This document shows, in pieces, positions 27,889-36,825 of a stretch of DNA of 64,000 nucleotides. The stretch spans positions 1-64,000 of the forward strand of contig NZ_MKVV01000046.1 in NCBI RefSeq assembly GCF_001899645.1, given 5' to 3'. The notes under the pieces are model-generated. The model did not search any database, was not told the DNA's origin, and was given only the letters and a program-made list of their open reading frames with translations. This stretch comes from Pseudonocardia sp. 73-21 (lineage in GTDB: Bacteria > Actinomycetota > Actinomycetes > Mycobacteriales > Pseudonocardiaceae). Positions within the stretch are counted from its first letter, which is position 1. Every line of letters starts with the position of its first letter. The position numbers and the translations under genes are program-made.

Positions 27889-28234
27889 CTACATCGACGC
27901 CGCGCCGGCCTTGATTGCTTCGCGGACCCGGTGGTAGGTGCCGCACCGGCAGATGTTGCGGATCTGGTCGAGATCGTCGTCGGTGATCTCGCGGCCTTCG
28001 TCCTTGACCCGCTTGACCAGGGCCGCCGCGGCCATGATCTGGCCGGGCTGGCAGTAGCCGCACTGGGCGACGTCGTTGTCGATCCACGCCTGCTGCATCG
28101 GGTGCAGTGTGTCGCCGTCGGCGAGGCCCCCGATCGTGGTGACCTCGTCGTCGGGAGCGATGTCCTTCACCCGCGCTGTCGTCGCACTCGACGCTGACGC
28201 GCTCGCCGTTGACGAGGAAGGTGTGTGTGGACAC
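27889..28234 (-). pseudogene. Decayed (2Fe-2S) small subunit of a molybdenum hydroxylase (IorA/CoxS-like)
   Basis: The 5' part reads MSTHTFLVNGERVSVECDDS and then goes out of frame. A second frame continues KDIAPDDEVTTIGGL...CGYCQPGQIMAAAAL...ICRCGTYHRVREAI. The C-terminal [2Fe-2S] domain is intact, but the plant-ferredoxin-like N-terminal [2Fe-2S] domain (about 40-50 residues with its four cysteines) is missing at the joint, which also shifts frame. The product would not assemble normally. It sits just downstream of the broken large subunit on the same strand. Confidence 0.75.
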
Positions 28235-28573
28235 GCGGGGTCTCCTTAGCTGACGATGTCGAGGCCGTTGGTGGGCGGCTGGGGGAGCGGCGGCACCGTC
28301 GGGTAGGGCTCGAAGGTCAGCTCGTCGTGGTTGATGGGGAACGAGGTGGGCGTCGTGCCGACAGCCCTGCGGTAGGCACAGGCCACGGCCGCCATGGAGG
28401 CGGCGACGCCGGCCTCACCGCCCCCGCCGACCTCGCCGTCGGGGTCCGGATCCATGATGACGATGTTGAGCTCGGGCGGGGTGTTCCACTGCCGCGTGCA
28501 GCGGTAGTTGTCCCAGCTGGCCTCGAGCGGGGTGCCGTCCTTGATGTGCAGGCTCGCGGAGAGGGTCATCGCG

Positions 28574-28633
28574 ATCCCGCCCATCATCCCGCCCATCATC
28601 CCGCCCGTCATCCCGCCCGTCATCCCGCCCATC
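28574..28633 (-). repeat. 12-bp tandem repeat coding Met/Gly (five units)
   Basis: Five 12-bp units of ATCCCGCCC(A/G)TC encode repeated GGM(M/T) on the minus strand in the large-subunit relic, where relatives have a single short GG stretch. In frame. Confidence 0.85.
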
Positions 28634-29330
28634 GTCATGGCCTTGAGACCGGTCGGGTTGACGCACTGACTGCCCGGCACGATCACGTAGGTCGCCCGCG
28701 TGACGCGCGGCCCGGTGCAGGCGTCGCGGATCTGACGGTTGACCGTCGCGGGCCGGCAGTCGATCTCGACGAGCGCGGCCATCGTGTTCTTGTACTCGAC
28801 GTGCATCCCGATGCCCTGCGCGGTGCCGGGCTCCATGTCGCGGCCCCAGTCGCCCTCCTTCGCGACGCGGTCGAGGACCGCGCGCTGCAGGTCGGTCTTG
28901 GCGTAGGCCCGGCGGAAGCCGTACGGATCCATCTTCAGGGCGTCGGCCAGCTGGTCGACCATCAGCTCCTGGGCGGTCCGGACGTTCGGGGAGTACACGT
29001 TGCGGACGCTGCCGGTGTTGAAGCCCAGGTCGATCTCGTTGAGCAGCTGCGAGGTGGCGCCGAAGTTGTACGGCGTGTTCTGGCTGAGCACGAAGATCGA
29101 CTGGGCGAGCGAGTAGTTGCCGCCGGGCAACTTCGCCGCGCTGGCCGTGATCGCCTCGCCGAGACCGTGGCTGTAGTCGGTCCGCACGCTGGTGTGGTTC
29201 TGCTGCAGGCTCACGATCTTGTCGCCCAGGTGGGCGGCGCGCAGCGTCGACGTGCAGGCGGGGTGCACCCGGCCCTGGCGGGAGTCATCCGCGCGGTGCC
29301 GCATGAGCTTGACGATCCTGCCGACCTTCT

Positions 29331-29372
29331 GCGAGGTCTTGGCGGCGAGGTCTCGACGGCGAGGTCTCGGCG
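29331..29372 (-). repeat. 14-bp tandem repeat at the large-subunit frame break
   Basis: GCGAGGTCTTGGCG, GCGAGGTCTCGACG and GCGAGGTCTCGGCG abut one another. Removing two units (28 bp) or adding one (14 bp) would restore one continuous reading frame across the gene. Confidence 0.85.
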
Positions 29373-30895
29373 GCCTCCAGCGCGGCGTCCGGGAACAGCT
29401 TGCGGCCGAACGAGCCGCCGCCCTGGACGACGTGGACCTTCACCGCGAGCTGCGGCCGGCCGAGCCTCTCCGCGATCTCGGCCTGGGCGGTGATCGGGAC
29501 CTTCAGCGCGCTCCAGATCTCCGCACTGCCCTTGCGGACGTCGGCGACCGCGCAGTTGGTCTCCAGCGGGCTGCCGCTGACGAAGTTGGAGCGGAACTCG
29601 GTGTCGATCACCTTCGTGCCCGGCGCCGCCGGGAGGAGGGGGAGGGTGGCTGCCTTGAGCTTCTTGTAGACGGTCTCGTCGGACTCGCCGTCGACCGTAC
29701 CGGCGCACACGGCGACACCAGTGGTGATGATCGCGACATCGACGACGCCGGGCATCGCGAGGACCTCGGCCTTGTTGTTGAGGCTCTTCGGCTTGCCGTT
29801 GATCGTCGGGGGACGGCAGACCATCGTGGGCACGGCGCCGTCGATGTCGAGGTCCATGGAGAACTTCTTGCGCCCGGTGACGATGTCGCGCGCGTCGATC
29901 CGGCCGGTCGGCTTGCCGACGATCCGGAACTCGGACGCGGGCTTGAGCGTGGGGATGCCGGTCGGGACGGTCTTCGACACGGCCGCGGCCTTCGCCAGAT
30001 CGCCGTAGCCGAGGACCTGCCCGGCGGGCCCGGTGATCAGACCCTCGCGGCTGGTGAGCTGGGCGGCCTGCTCCTGCATGATCGCGGCGGCCGCGTCGAG
30101 GAGCTTGCCCTTGGCGATGGCCGCGGCGACCCGCACCGGCGTGTACATGGCGTGGATGGTGTTCGAGCCGCCGGTGAGCTGGCTGAACAGCAGCTCCGGA
30201 CGGGCGTCGGCGAGGGTGACCTTCACCTTGTCGCCCGGCAGGTCCATCTGCTCGGCGATGATCATGGCGATCGCCGTCGGGATACCCTGGCCGTTCTCCG
30301 AGCGGGGCAGGTCGAACGAGACCGTGCCGTCCTCGTTGACGACGACGGTGATGAGGTTGGCCGTCGGCCGCGCGGCGTCGGTCAGCGCGTCGGACAGGTC
30401 GTAGAGATCGAACGGCTCCGGCGGCGCCGGGACCCCGGCGGCGCTGGCCGGTGTCGCGTCGAGGAAGCCGATGCCGGTCCCCACTGCCACGGCGAGGGTG
30501 GGCGCGGCGATGAGATAGCCCAGGAACCGCCGGCGACCGATATCGCGCGGTGCCGGGTCCGCGAAGGCAGACGAACGGTGATGAGCGGGCACCAACAGAG
30601 TCCTCTCATCGGACCTCACGGGTGAATCCGCAGGTACGTCAGGCGTGTTGCCGTCTGACGACGCCGAGCGGGGGAGGATTCGACGACCGTGCGGAGGTGG
30701 CCTCCCGATCGCATCGCAGAATGCGGTCGCGCGTCGCATCTCATTCGTTCAGGTGACAGGGAGCAGGTGTCACCTCGGGCTCGGAGCTTCACGCGGATCC
30801 GACATCAGACCGCCCCGGTACCTCGAGGTGTCGCTGTTGTGTCACCCACACGGGCGACAAGGCGAAACGGTCACGGGTGGTGCCGCGATCGGGCG

Positions 30896-31930
30896 CTACA
30901 GCCAGCCCTTCCGCTTGAACGCCAGGTACAGCGCGAGACCGAGCAGGAACATCAACCCCAGCGCGTAGGGGTAGCCGTAGGTCCACTCCAGTTCGGGCAT
31001 GGCCTTGAAGTTCATCCCGTACAGCGAGGCGATGAACGACGGCGCGAAGAAGATCGCCGCCCACGACGAGATGCGCTTGACCTGCTCGTTCTGGTCGTAG
31101 CCCGCCTCGGTCATCCGCGCCATCTCCTCGTTCTGGCGCTGCGCCACGAGCGAGGCGTTGACCTGCAGGATGTTGGTGAGCAACTGGCGGAACCCGTCGG
31201 TGCGCTCCATCACGCGGGTGGCGTGGTCGGCCACGTCGCGCAGGGAGCGGCGCAGCTCCAGGTCGGCCTCGGCTCCGCGTTCCTTGAGCCGCTCCCGCAG
31301 CTCGATGAACAGGTCGCGCAGCGGCTCCACCGCCCGCTGGAACTCGATCACCTCGCGGGTGAGCTGGTAGATCCGCCGCGAGACGCGCGGGTCGCCGTCG
31401 AAGACCTGCACCTCGATCTCGTCGACGTCGTTCTGCAGGCCGTCGAGAACGGGGCCGTAGTCGTCGACGATCTTGTCGAGGATCGCGTAGAGCACGGCGT
31501 AGGGCCCCTGGCGGAGCAGTTCGGGATCACCCTCGAGCCGGTGCCGGACCTCCTTGAGGTCGGGCTCCTCGGCGTGCCGCACGGTGATCACGAACTCGGG
31601 CCCGAGGAACAGGTGGATCTCGCCGATCTCGACCACCTCGACGGGGTCGACGTAGCGCGCGGGCCGCAGCACGACGAACAGCACGTCGCCGTAGCGTTCG
31701 ATCTTGGGCCGCTGGTGGGCGTTGATCGTGTCCTCGACGGCGAGCCCGTGCAGCCCGAACTCCCCGGCGACCGCCTTGATCTCGGCCTCGTCGGGACGCA
31801 GCATGCCGATCCAGCAGAAGCTGTGGCCCTCGTCGGGGCACTCGCGGAGCTCGGAGAACGTGTGGTCGAGCGACGTCGGGACAACGGACCGGCGGCCGTC
31901 CACGTAGATCGCGTTGTCGACCACGGACAT
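30896..31930 (-). CDS. corA: Magnesium/cobalt transporter CorA
   Basis: 344-residue CorA: large N-terminal cytoplasmic domain (about 1-280) with a long helix, then two C-terminal transmembrane helices separated by the selectivity motif YGMNF, and a basic end (FKRKGWL). AGGAG lies upstream of the ATG. It is divergent from the kdp operon. Forms a pentameric Mg2+ channel in relatives. Confidence 0.93.
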   Translation of the reverse strand: MSVVDNAIYVDGRRSVVPTSLDHTFSELRECPDEGHSFCWIGMLRPDEAEIKAVAGEFGLHGLAVEDTINAHQRPKIERYGDVLFVVLRPARYVDPVEVVEIGEIHLFLGPEFVITVRHAEEPDLKEVRHRLEGDPELLRQGPYAVLYAILDKIVDDYGPVLDGLQNDVDEIEVQVFDGDPRVSRRIYQLTREVIEFQRAVEPLRDLFIELRERLKERGAEADLELRRSLRDVADHATRVMERTDGFRQLLTNILQVNASLVAQRQNEEMARMTEAGYDQNEQVKRISSWAAIFFAPSFIASLYGMNFKAMPELEWTYGYPYALGLMFLLGLALYLAFKRKGWL

Positions 31931-32037
31931 GCGGAACTCCTGCCTGGCGGGTACTACTCGGCCACCGACCCAGGATATCCGCCCGGGCCGGATCCGCTGG
32001 GTGCTGTCCGATCGGCCGCGTGATCGGCGCCACCGGC

Positions 32038-32076
32038 GCGTCAGGATCGCGTCAAGGCCGCACGTACGGGGCGTCA
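32038..32076 (+). promoter_or_regulatory. GCGTCA direct repeats in 11-bp phase upstream of kdp
   Basis: GCGTCA at 32038, 32049 and 32071, starts 11 and 22 bp apart, with a weak GCACGT at the intermediate position 32060. Direct repeats at 11-bp spacing are the usual binding pattern of OmpR-family regulators, and KdpE is one. Located about 95 bp before the first small frame and 210 bp before kdpF. Confidence 0.4.
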
Positions 32077-32169
32077 ATGCGCCGTTCGCGACCGTCGCCG
32101 AGGGGCCCGAACCGGACGATGCTGCCGGACGGCCCACCGACCGGTGGGCATGTTCCTGTGGAGGGTCCC

Positions 32170-32253
32170 ATGGCCGACCTGGCCTACGCGCTGCTGATGA
32201 TCGGCGGCTTCGCGCTTCTCGTCCTGACGTTGCGGGGACTCGATTCGCTGTGA
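32170..32253 (+). CDS. 27-residue membrane peptide upstream of kdpF
   Basis: MADLAYALLMIGGFALLVLTLRG then DSL: one hydrophobic helix and a short polar end. A GGAGGG ribosome binding site is 5 nt upstream of ATG 32170. It lies between the predicted operator and kdpF and is probably the first gene of the kdp transcript. Role unknown; a second KdpF-like stabilising peptide is one possibility. Confidence 0.6.
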   Translation: MADLAYALLMIGGFALLVLTLRGLDSL

Positions 32254-32287
32254 TCACCGCCGACGTACGTCCTCCCGCGGAGGCGCA

Positions 32288-32377
32288 GTGATCACCGCCA
32301 ACGTCATCGGCGGCCTGATCGCGCTCGGCCTGCTGCTCTACCTGTTCGTGGCCCTCCTACGCCCGGAGAAGTTCTGA
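32288..32377 (+). CDS. kdpF: Potassium-transporting ATPase small subunit KdpF
   Basis: 29-residue single-helix peptide (GTG start, [20 protein letters not shown], ending ALLRPEKF) with the typical KdpF C-terminus. Its stop overlaps the kdpA start (TGATG). KdpF stabilises the KdpFABC complex. The start region repeats a GTGATCACCGCC stretch seen about 38 nt upstream. Confidence 0.9.
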   Translation: MITANVIGGLIALGLLLYLFVALLRPEKF

Positions 32378-34050
32378 TGTCCGACACCGTGGCCGGCCTG
32401 CTCCAGGTCGGCGCGCTGGTGGTACTGCTCGCGGTCGTGTACGTCCCGCTCGGCGACTACATGGCGCGCGTGTTCACCAGCGAGAGGCACCTGCGCGTGG
32501 AGAGGTTCTTCTACCGCGTCGTCCGCGTCGACGCCGGCACCGAGCAGAAGTGGACCACCTACGCCGCCGGCGTCATCGGGTTCTCCTTCGTCTCGGTCGT
32601 GCTGCTCTACCTCATCCAGCGCCTCCAGCCGTTCCTGCCCTTCGGCTTCGGCCGCGGCGTGGACGGCGACACCATCCCGCCCGCGATGGCGTTCAACAAC
32701 GCCGTCTCGTTCGTGACCAACACGAACTGGCAGTCCTATGTGCCCGAGCAGGTGGCCGGCCACACCGTGCAGTCCGCCGGTCTCGCCGTGCAGAACTTCC
32801 TGTCGGCCGCCGTCGGTCTCGCCGTCGCCGTCGCCCTGACCCGCGGGTTCCTCCGCTCGGCCACCGACCGCCTCGGCAACTTCTGGGTCGACCTGACCCG
32901 CGGCACCGTCCGCATCCTGCTGCCCTTCGCGTTCGTCGCTGGGATCCTGCTCGTCGCCATGGGCGCGGTCATGTCGCTGAAGTCCGGCACCGACGTCACG
33001 AACGTGGACGGCGCTCAGTACACGATCCCGCTCGCGCCGGCGGGCTCGCAGGAGGCCATCAAGGAGCTCGGCACGAACGGTGGCGGTATCTTCAACGCCA
33101 ACTCCTCCCACCCGTTCGAGAACCCGAACGCGCTGTCGAACCTGTTCGAGATCTTCCTGCTGCTGGTGATCCCGGTCAGCCTGACCCGGACGTTCGGCAC
33201 GATGGTGCGCAACACCCGCCAGGGCACGGTGCTCGTCGCCGTCATGGGCGTCATCTGGGCCGCGCTGACCGCCATCGCGTGGTTCTCCGAGAGCGCCGCC
33301 CGCACCCCGGCGGCCATCGCCGCGGGCGCCGCGATGGAGGGCAAGGAGGTCCGGTTCGGGATACCGGGCTCGATGCTGTTCGCCGTGTCGACGACGGGCA
33401 CCTCGACGGGCGCGATCAACGCGCAGCACGACAGCCTCAGCGGAGGGGCGGGCGCCGTCACCATCCTCAACATGCTGCTCGGCGAGGTCGCGCCCGGCGG
33501 CGTCGGCACCGGCCTCTACGGCATCCTGGTCGTCGCGATCATCGCGGTCTTCCTCGCCGGTCTGATGGTCGGGCGCACGCCCGAGTACCTGGGCAAGAAG
33601 CTGGGCCGGCGGGAGGTCACGGCCGCGTCGATCTCGATCCTCGCGATGCCGGCGCTGGTCCTCATCGGCGTCGGACTGGCCATCGCGCTGCCCGGTACGG
33701 GCGACGCCATGAACAACAGCGGCTCGCACGGGTTCTCCGAGGTGCTCTACGCCTACTCGTCGGCGTCGAACAACAACGGGAGCGCGTTCGCCGGCATCAC
33801 GGTGACCAGCGACTTCTTCCAGACCACCCTCGGCATCTGCATGCTGCTCGGCCGATTCGTCCCGATCCTCGCGACGCTGGCGCTGGCGGGCTGTCTCGCC
33901 CGGCAGAAGAAGGTCGAGGCGGGTGCGGGCACGCTGCCCACCGACGGCGTCCTGTTCAGCGTCCTGGTCGGCGGCACGATCATCCTGGTCGCCGCACTCA
34001 CGTTCTTTCCCGCGCTCGCGCTCGGGCCCATCGTGGAGGCACTGTCATGA
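32377..34050 (+). CDS. kdpA: Potassium-transporting ATPase subunit KdpA
   Basis: 557-residue K+-selective channel-like subunit of the KdpFABC pump. Seen: an N-terminal helix, [10 protein letters not shown] and [19 protein letters not shown] (selectivity filter regions), about ten hydrophobic helices. ATG 32377 overlaps kdpF and the gene end overlaps kdpB by 4 nt. Normal length. Confidence 0.97.
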   Translation: MSDTVAGLLQVGALVVLLAVVYVPLGDYMARVFTSERHLRVERFFYRVVRVDAGTEQKWTTYAAGVIGFSFVSVVLLYLIQRLQPFLPFGFGRGVDGDTIPPAMAFNNAVSFVTNTNWQSYVPEQVAGHTVQSAGLAVQNFLSAAVGLAVAVALTRGFLRSATDRLGNFWVDLTRGTVRILLPFAFVAGILLVAMGAVMSLKSGTDVTNVDGAQYTIPLAPAGSQEAIKELGTNGGGIFNANSSHPFENPNALSNLFEIFLLLVIPVSLTRTFGTMVRNTRQGTVLVAVMGVIWAALTAIAWFSESAARTPAAIAAGAAMEGKEVRFGIPGSMLFAVSTTGTSTGAINAQHDSLSGGAGAVTILNMLLGEVAPGGVGTGLYGILVVAIIAVFLAGLMVGRTPEYLGKKLGRREVTAASISILAMPALVLIGVGLAIALPGTGDAMNNSGSHGFSEVLYAYSSASNNNGSAFAGITVTSDFFQTTLGICMLLGRFVPILATLALAGCLARQKKVEAGAGTLPTDGVLFSVLVGGTIILVAALTFFPALALGPIVEALS

Positions 34051-36143
34051 CCGCCGTGCAAGAACGGCCCACCGCCGAGGTCGCCACGGGCGCCGCCGTC
34101 AAGGCCGGGGCGTTCGACCCCCGCCAGCTGCTAGCGTCCACCCCGGACGCGCTGCGCAAGCTCGACCCGCGCGCGCAGCTGCGCAACCCCGTCATGTTCG
34201 TGGTGTGGGTCGGGTCCGTGGTCGTCACGGTCGCGGCGGTCAGCACCCCGAGCGCGTTCTCGATCCTCATCGCGATCTGGCTCTGGCTCACGGTGCTGTT
34301 CGCGAACCTCGCCGAGGCCGTGGCCGAGGGCCGCGGCAAGGCGCAGGCGGAGTCGCTGCGCGCCACCAAGCGCGACACGATCGCCCGGCGGCTCGACAGA
34401 TCAGGCAACGAGGAGAACGTCCCCGGCACCGACCTGAGGATCGGTGACCGCGTGGTCGTCGAGGCCGGTGAGACCATCCCCGGTGACGGCGACGTCGTCG
34501 AGGGCATCGCCACGGTCGACGAGTCGGCGATCACCGGCGAATCGGCGCCCGTCATCCGCGAGGCCGGCGGCGACCGCAGTTCGGTCACCGGCGGCACCAC
34601 GGTGCTGTCCGACCGGATCGTCATCACGATCACGACCAAGCCGGGGGAGTCGTTCGTCGACCGCATGATCGCGCTGGTCGAGGGCGCGTCGCGGCAGAAG
34701 ACCCCCAACGAGATCGCGCTGACGATCCTGCTGGCCGTGCTGACGATCATCTTCCTGCTCGCCGTCGTGGCACTGCAGCCGATGAGCTTCTACGCCGGCC
34801 AGGGGCAGTCGCTGATCGTGCTGACGGCGCTGCTGGTCTGCCTCATCCCGACGACGATCGGTGCGCTCCTGTCCGCCATCGGCATCGCGGGCATGGACCG
34901 GCTGGTGCAGCGCAACGTGCTGGCGACGTCCGGCCGGGCCGTCGAGGCCGCGGGCGACATCGACACGCTGCTGCTCGACAAGACCGGCACCATCACGTTC
35001 GGCAACCGGCAGGCCACGGAGTTCGTACCGGTGTCCGGAGTGGACGTCGCCGAGCTGGCCGAGGCCGCGCGGCTCTCTTCGCTGGCCGACCAGACGCCCG
35101 AGGGCCGCAGCATCGTCGACCTGTGCGCCCGCGACTTCGGCCTGCCGGCCGAGGCCACCGCGGAGGAGGCCGTCGCGGAGTTCGTGCCGTTCACGGCGCA
35201 GACCCGCATGTCCGGCCTCGACCTCGGCGGGCGGGAGATCCGGAAGGGCGCCACCGGTTCGCTGATGGCCTGGGCCGACAGCGCGTCCATCGAGATCACC
35301 GAGATCCAGGACCGCATCTCCGACGAGGGCGGCACGCCGCTCGCGGTCGCGGTCCGGTACGGCGCTGATTCTCGCTCCGCTGACGCTGCGCTCGCCGGAA
35401 CCACGAAGGTGCTCGGCGTCATCCGCCTGTCGGACGTCGTGAAGCCCGGCATGGCCGCCCGCTTCGCCGAGCTGCGGGCCATGGGCATCCGCACGGTGAT
35501 GATCACTGGTGACAACCCGCGCACCGCACGGGCGATCGCGGCCGACGCCGGGGTGGACGACCACCTCGCCGAAGCCACGCCCGAGGACAAGATGGCGCTG
35601 ATCCGCAGGGAACAGTCGGGTGGGCGGCTCGTCGCCATGACCGGTGACGGCACCAACGACGCCCCCGCGCTCGCGCAGGCCGACGTCGGCGTCGCGATGA
35701 ACACCGGGACGGCCGCGGCCAAGGAGGCCGGGAACATGGTCGACCTCGACAGCGACCCGACCAAGCTCATCGAGATCGTCGAGATCGGCAAGCAGCTGCT
35801 CATCACGCGCGGAGCGCTCACCACGTTCAGCATCGCCAACGACCTCGCGAAGTACTTCGCGATCCTGCCGGCCATGTTCGTGGTGCTCTACCCGCCGCTG
35901 GGCGCGCTCAACATCATGGGCCTGGCCACGCCGCAGTCGGCGATCCTCTCGGCGGTGATCTTCAACGCGCTGGTGATCATCGCGCTGATCCCGCTGGCCC
36001 TGCGCGGTGTGCGCTACACACCCACCAGCGCGGCGAACCTGTTGCGCCGCAACCTGTTGATCTACGGACTGGGCGGCGTCGTCACGCCGTTCGTCGGGAT
36101 CTTCCTCATCGACCTGCTCGTCCGACTGATTCCGGGGATCTGA
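34047..36143 (+). CDS. kdpB: Potassium-transporting ATPase ATP-binding subunit KdpB
   Basis: 698-residue P-type ATPase. Seen: ITGESAPV (A-domain), the phosphorylation motif DKTGTIT near residue 311, and [21 protein letters not shown], plus the seven usual transmembrane helices. Residues of about [17 protein letters not shown] (35358-35406) form an extra loop before the [12 protein letters not shown] strand, with less GC-rich codons than the surroundings. ATG overlaps the kdpA stop. Confidence 0.96.
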   Translation: MTAVQERPTAEVATGAAVKAGAFDPRQLLASTPDALRKLDPRAQLRNPVMFVVWVGSVVVTVAAVSTPSAFSILIAIWLWLTVLFANLAEAVAEGRGKAQAESLRATKRDTIARRLDRSGNEENVPGTDLRIGDRVVVEAGETIPGDGDVVEGIATVDESAITGESAPVIREAGGDRSSVTGGTTVLSDRIVITITTKPGESFVDRMIALVEGASRQKTPNEIALTILLAVLTIIFLLAVVALQPMSFYAGQGQSLIVLTALLVCLIPTTIGALLSAIGIAGMDRLVQRNVLATSGRAVEAAGDIDTLLLDKTGTITFGNRQATEFVPVSGVDVAELAEAARLSSLADQTPEGRSIVDLCARDFGLPAEATAEEAVAEFVPFTAQTRMSGLDLGGREIRKGATGSLMAWADSASIEITEIQDRISDEGGTPLAVAVRYGADSRSADAALAGTTKVLGVIRLSDVVKPGMAARFAELRAMGIRTVMITGDNPRTARAIAADAGVDDHLAEATPEDKMALIRREQSGGRLVAMTGDGTNDAPALAQADVGVAMNTGTAAAKEAGNMVDLDSDPTKLIEIVEIGKQLLITRGALTTFSIANDLAKYFAILPAMFVVLYPPLGALNIMGLATPQSAILSAVIFNALVIIALIPLALRGVRYTPTSAANLLRRNLLIYGLGGVVTPFVGIFLIDLLVRLIPGI

Positions 36144-36145
36144 CC

Positions 36146-36760
36146 ATGCTCACCACGTTCTGGCGGCAGACCGCCACGGGGCTGCGCGTCCTGATCCTGT
36201 TCACGATCGTGTGCGGGATCATCTACCCGGCGCTGTCCTACGGGGTGGCCCACATCCCCGGGCTCGCCGGCAACGCCGAGGGCTCGATCGTCACCGCGAA
36301 GGACGGCACTCCCGCGGGCTCGTCGCTGATCGGGATCGACCCGGTGGCGAAGGATCCGAACGCCGACCCGTACTTCCACACCCGGCCGTCGGCGTCGTCG
36401 GAGAACGCGCTCGGGCCGGCCGACACGTCGACGTCGGGCGGGTCCGACAAGGGCCCGTTCGACACGAAGCTGGTCGACACCGTCGACGAGCGCAAGGCGA
36501 CCATCGCCGCGCGCGACGGCGTCGACCCCTCGCAGGTGCCGCCGGACGCCGTCACGGCCTCGGCGTCGGGCCTCGACCCGGACATCAGCCCCGCCTACGC
36601 CGCCATCCAGGTGGCGCGGGTGGCGCGGGTGACCGGGTTGCCCGTCGCCGCGGTGCAGAAGCTGGTGGCCGACTCCACCGAGGGCCGGATCCTCGGTTTC
36701 CTCGGGGAGCCGACGGTCGCCGTCACCACGCTGAACCTCGCGGTGGCCGCGGCGCGCTGA
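36146..36760 (+). CDS. kdpC: Potassium-transporting ATPase subunit KdpC
   Basis: 204-residue single-pass subunit: N-terminal helix (about 12-35; LRVLILFTIVCGIIYPALSYGVA), then a periplasmic domain with GSSLIG, FHTRPSAS, and VPPDAVTASASGLDPDISPAYA, a KdpC hallmark. It starts 2 nt after kdpB. Confidence 0.95.
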   Translation: MLTTFWRQTATGLRVLILFTIVCGIIYPALSYGVAHIPGLAGNAEGSIVTAKDGTPAGSSLIGIDPVAKDPNADPYFHTRPSASSENALGPADTSTSGGSDKGPFDTKLVDTVDERKATIAARDGVDPSQVPPDAVTASASGLDPDISPAYAAIQVARVARVTGLPVAAVQKLVADSTEGRILGFLGEPTVAVTTLNLAVAAAR

Positions 36761-36767
36761 CCCGACT

Positions 36768-36807
36768 GTGCGCGGTTATCGGTGCCCGGGCACCGATAAC
36801 CGCGCAC
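36768..36807. repeat. 40-bp perfect palindrome, copy 3 (kdpC/kdpD)
   Basis: GTGCGCGGTTATCGGTGCCC (36768-36787) is followed directly by its exact reverse complement (36788-36807): 20-bp arms, no spacer. It starts 7 nt after the kdpC stop and ends 18 nt before the kdpD start, with the GGAGGG ribosome binding site in between. Best-preserved of three copies in the window. Confidence 0.95.
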
Positions 36808-36825
36808 GAGCCCGGAGGGCAAACT

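Larger units (their letters stand above)
28246..30592 (-). pseudogene. Frameshifted molybdopterin large subunit of an isoquinoline 1-oxidoreductase-like hydroxylase
   Basis: The 5' part (29285-30592) has a Tat signal (RRRFLGYLIAAPTLAVAVG) and runs through TGGSNTIHAMYTPVR to GGGSFGRKLFPDAALEAAETS, where it leaves frame. The 3' part, in another frame from just past the repeat, reads AAKTSQKVGRIVKLM and then RHRADDSRQGRVHP through the C-terminal block PGTAQGIGMHVEYKNTMA to the stop. The break coincides with three 14-bp repeats at 29331-29372. GTG 30592 has AGAGGA upstream. Relatives are periplasmic Mo-dependent hydroxylases. Degraded or switchable by repeat number; small-subunit decay favours pseudogene. 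Confidence 0.75.

Noticed and set aside
28415..28666. Asp/Gly/Arg repeat protein on the minus strand
   Set aside because: It is the shifted-frame reading of the 12-bp repeat in the hydroxylase relic.
32250..32291. Short peptide frame between the 27-residue peptide and kdpF
   Set aside because: Only 13 codons, no ribosome binding site of its own; it shares a GTGATCACCGCC stretch with kdpF, probably a small duplication.
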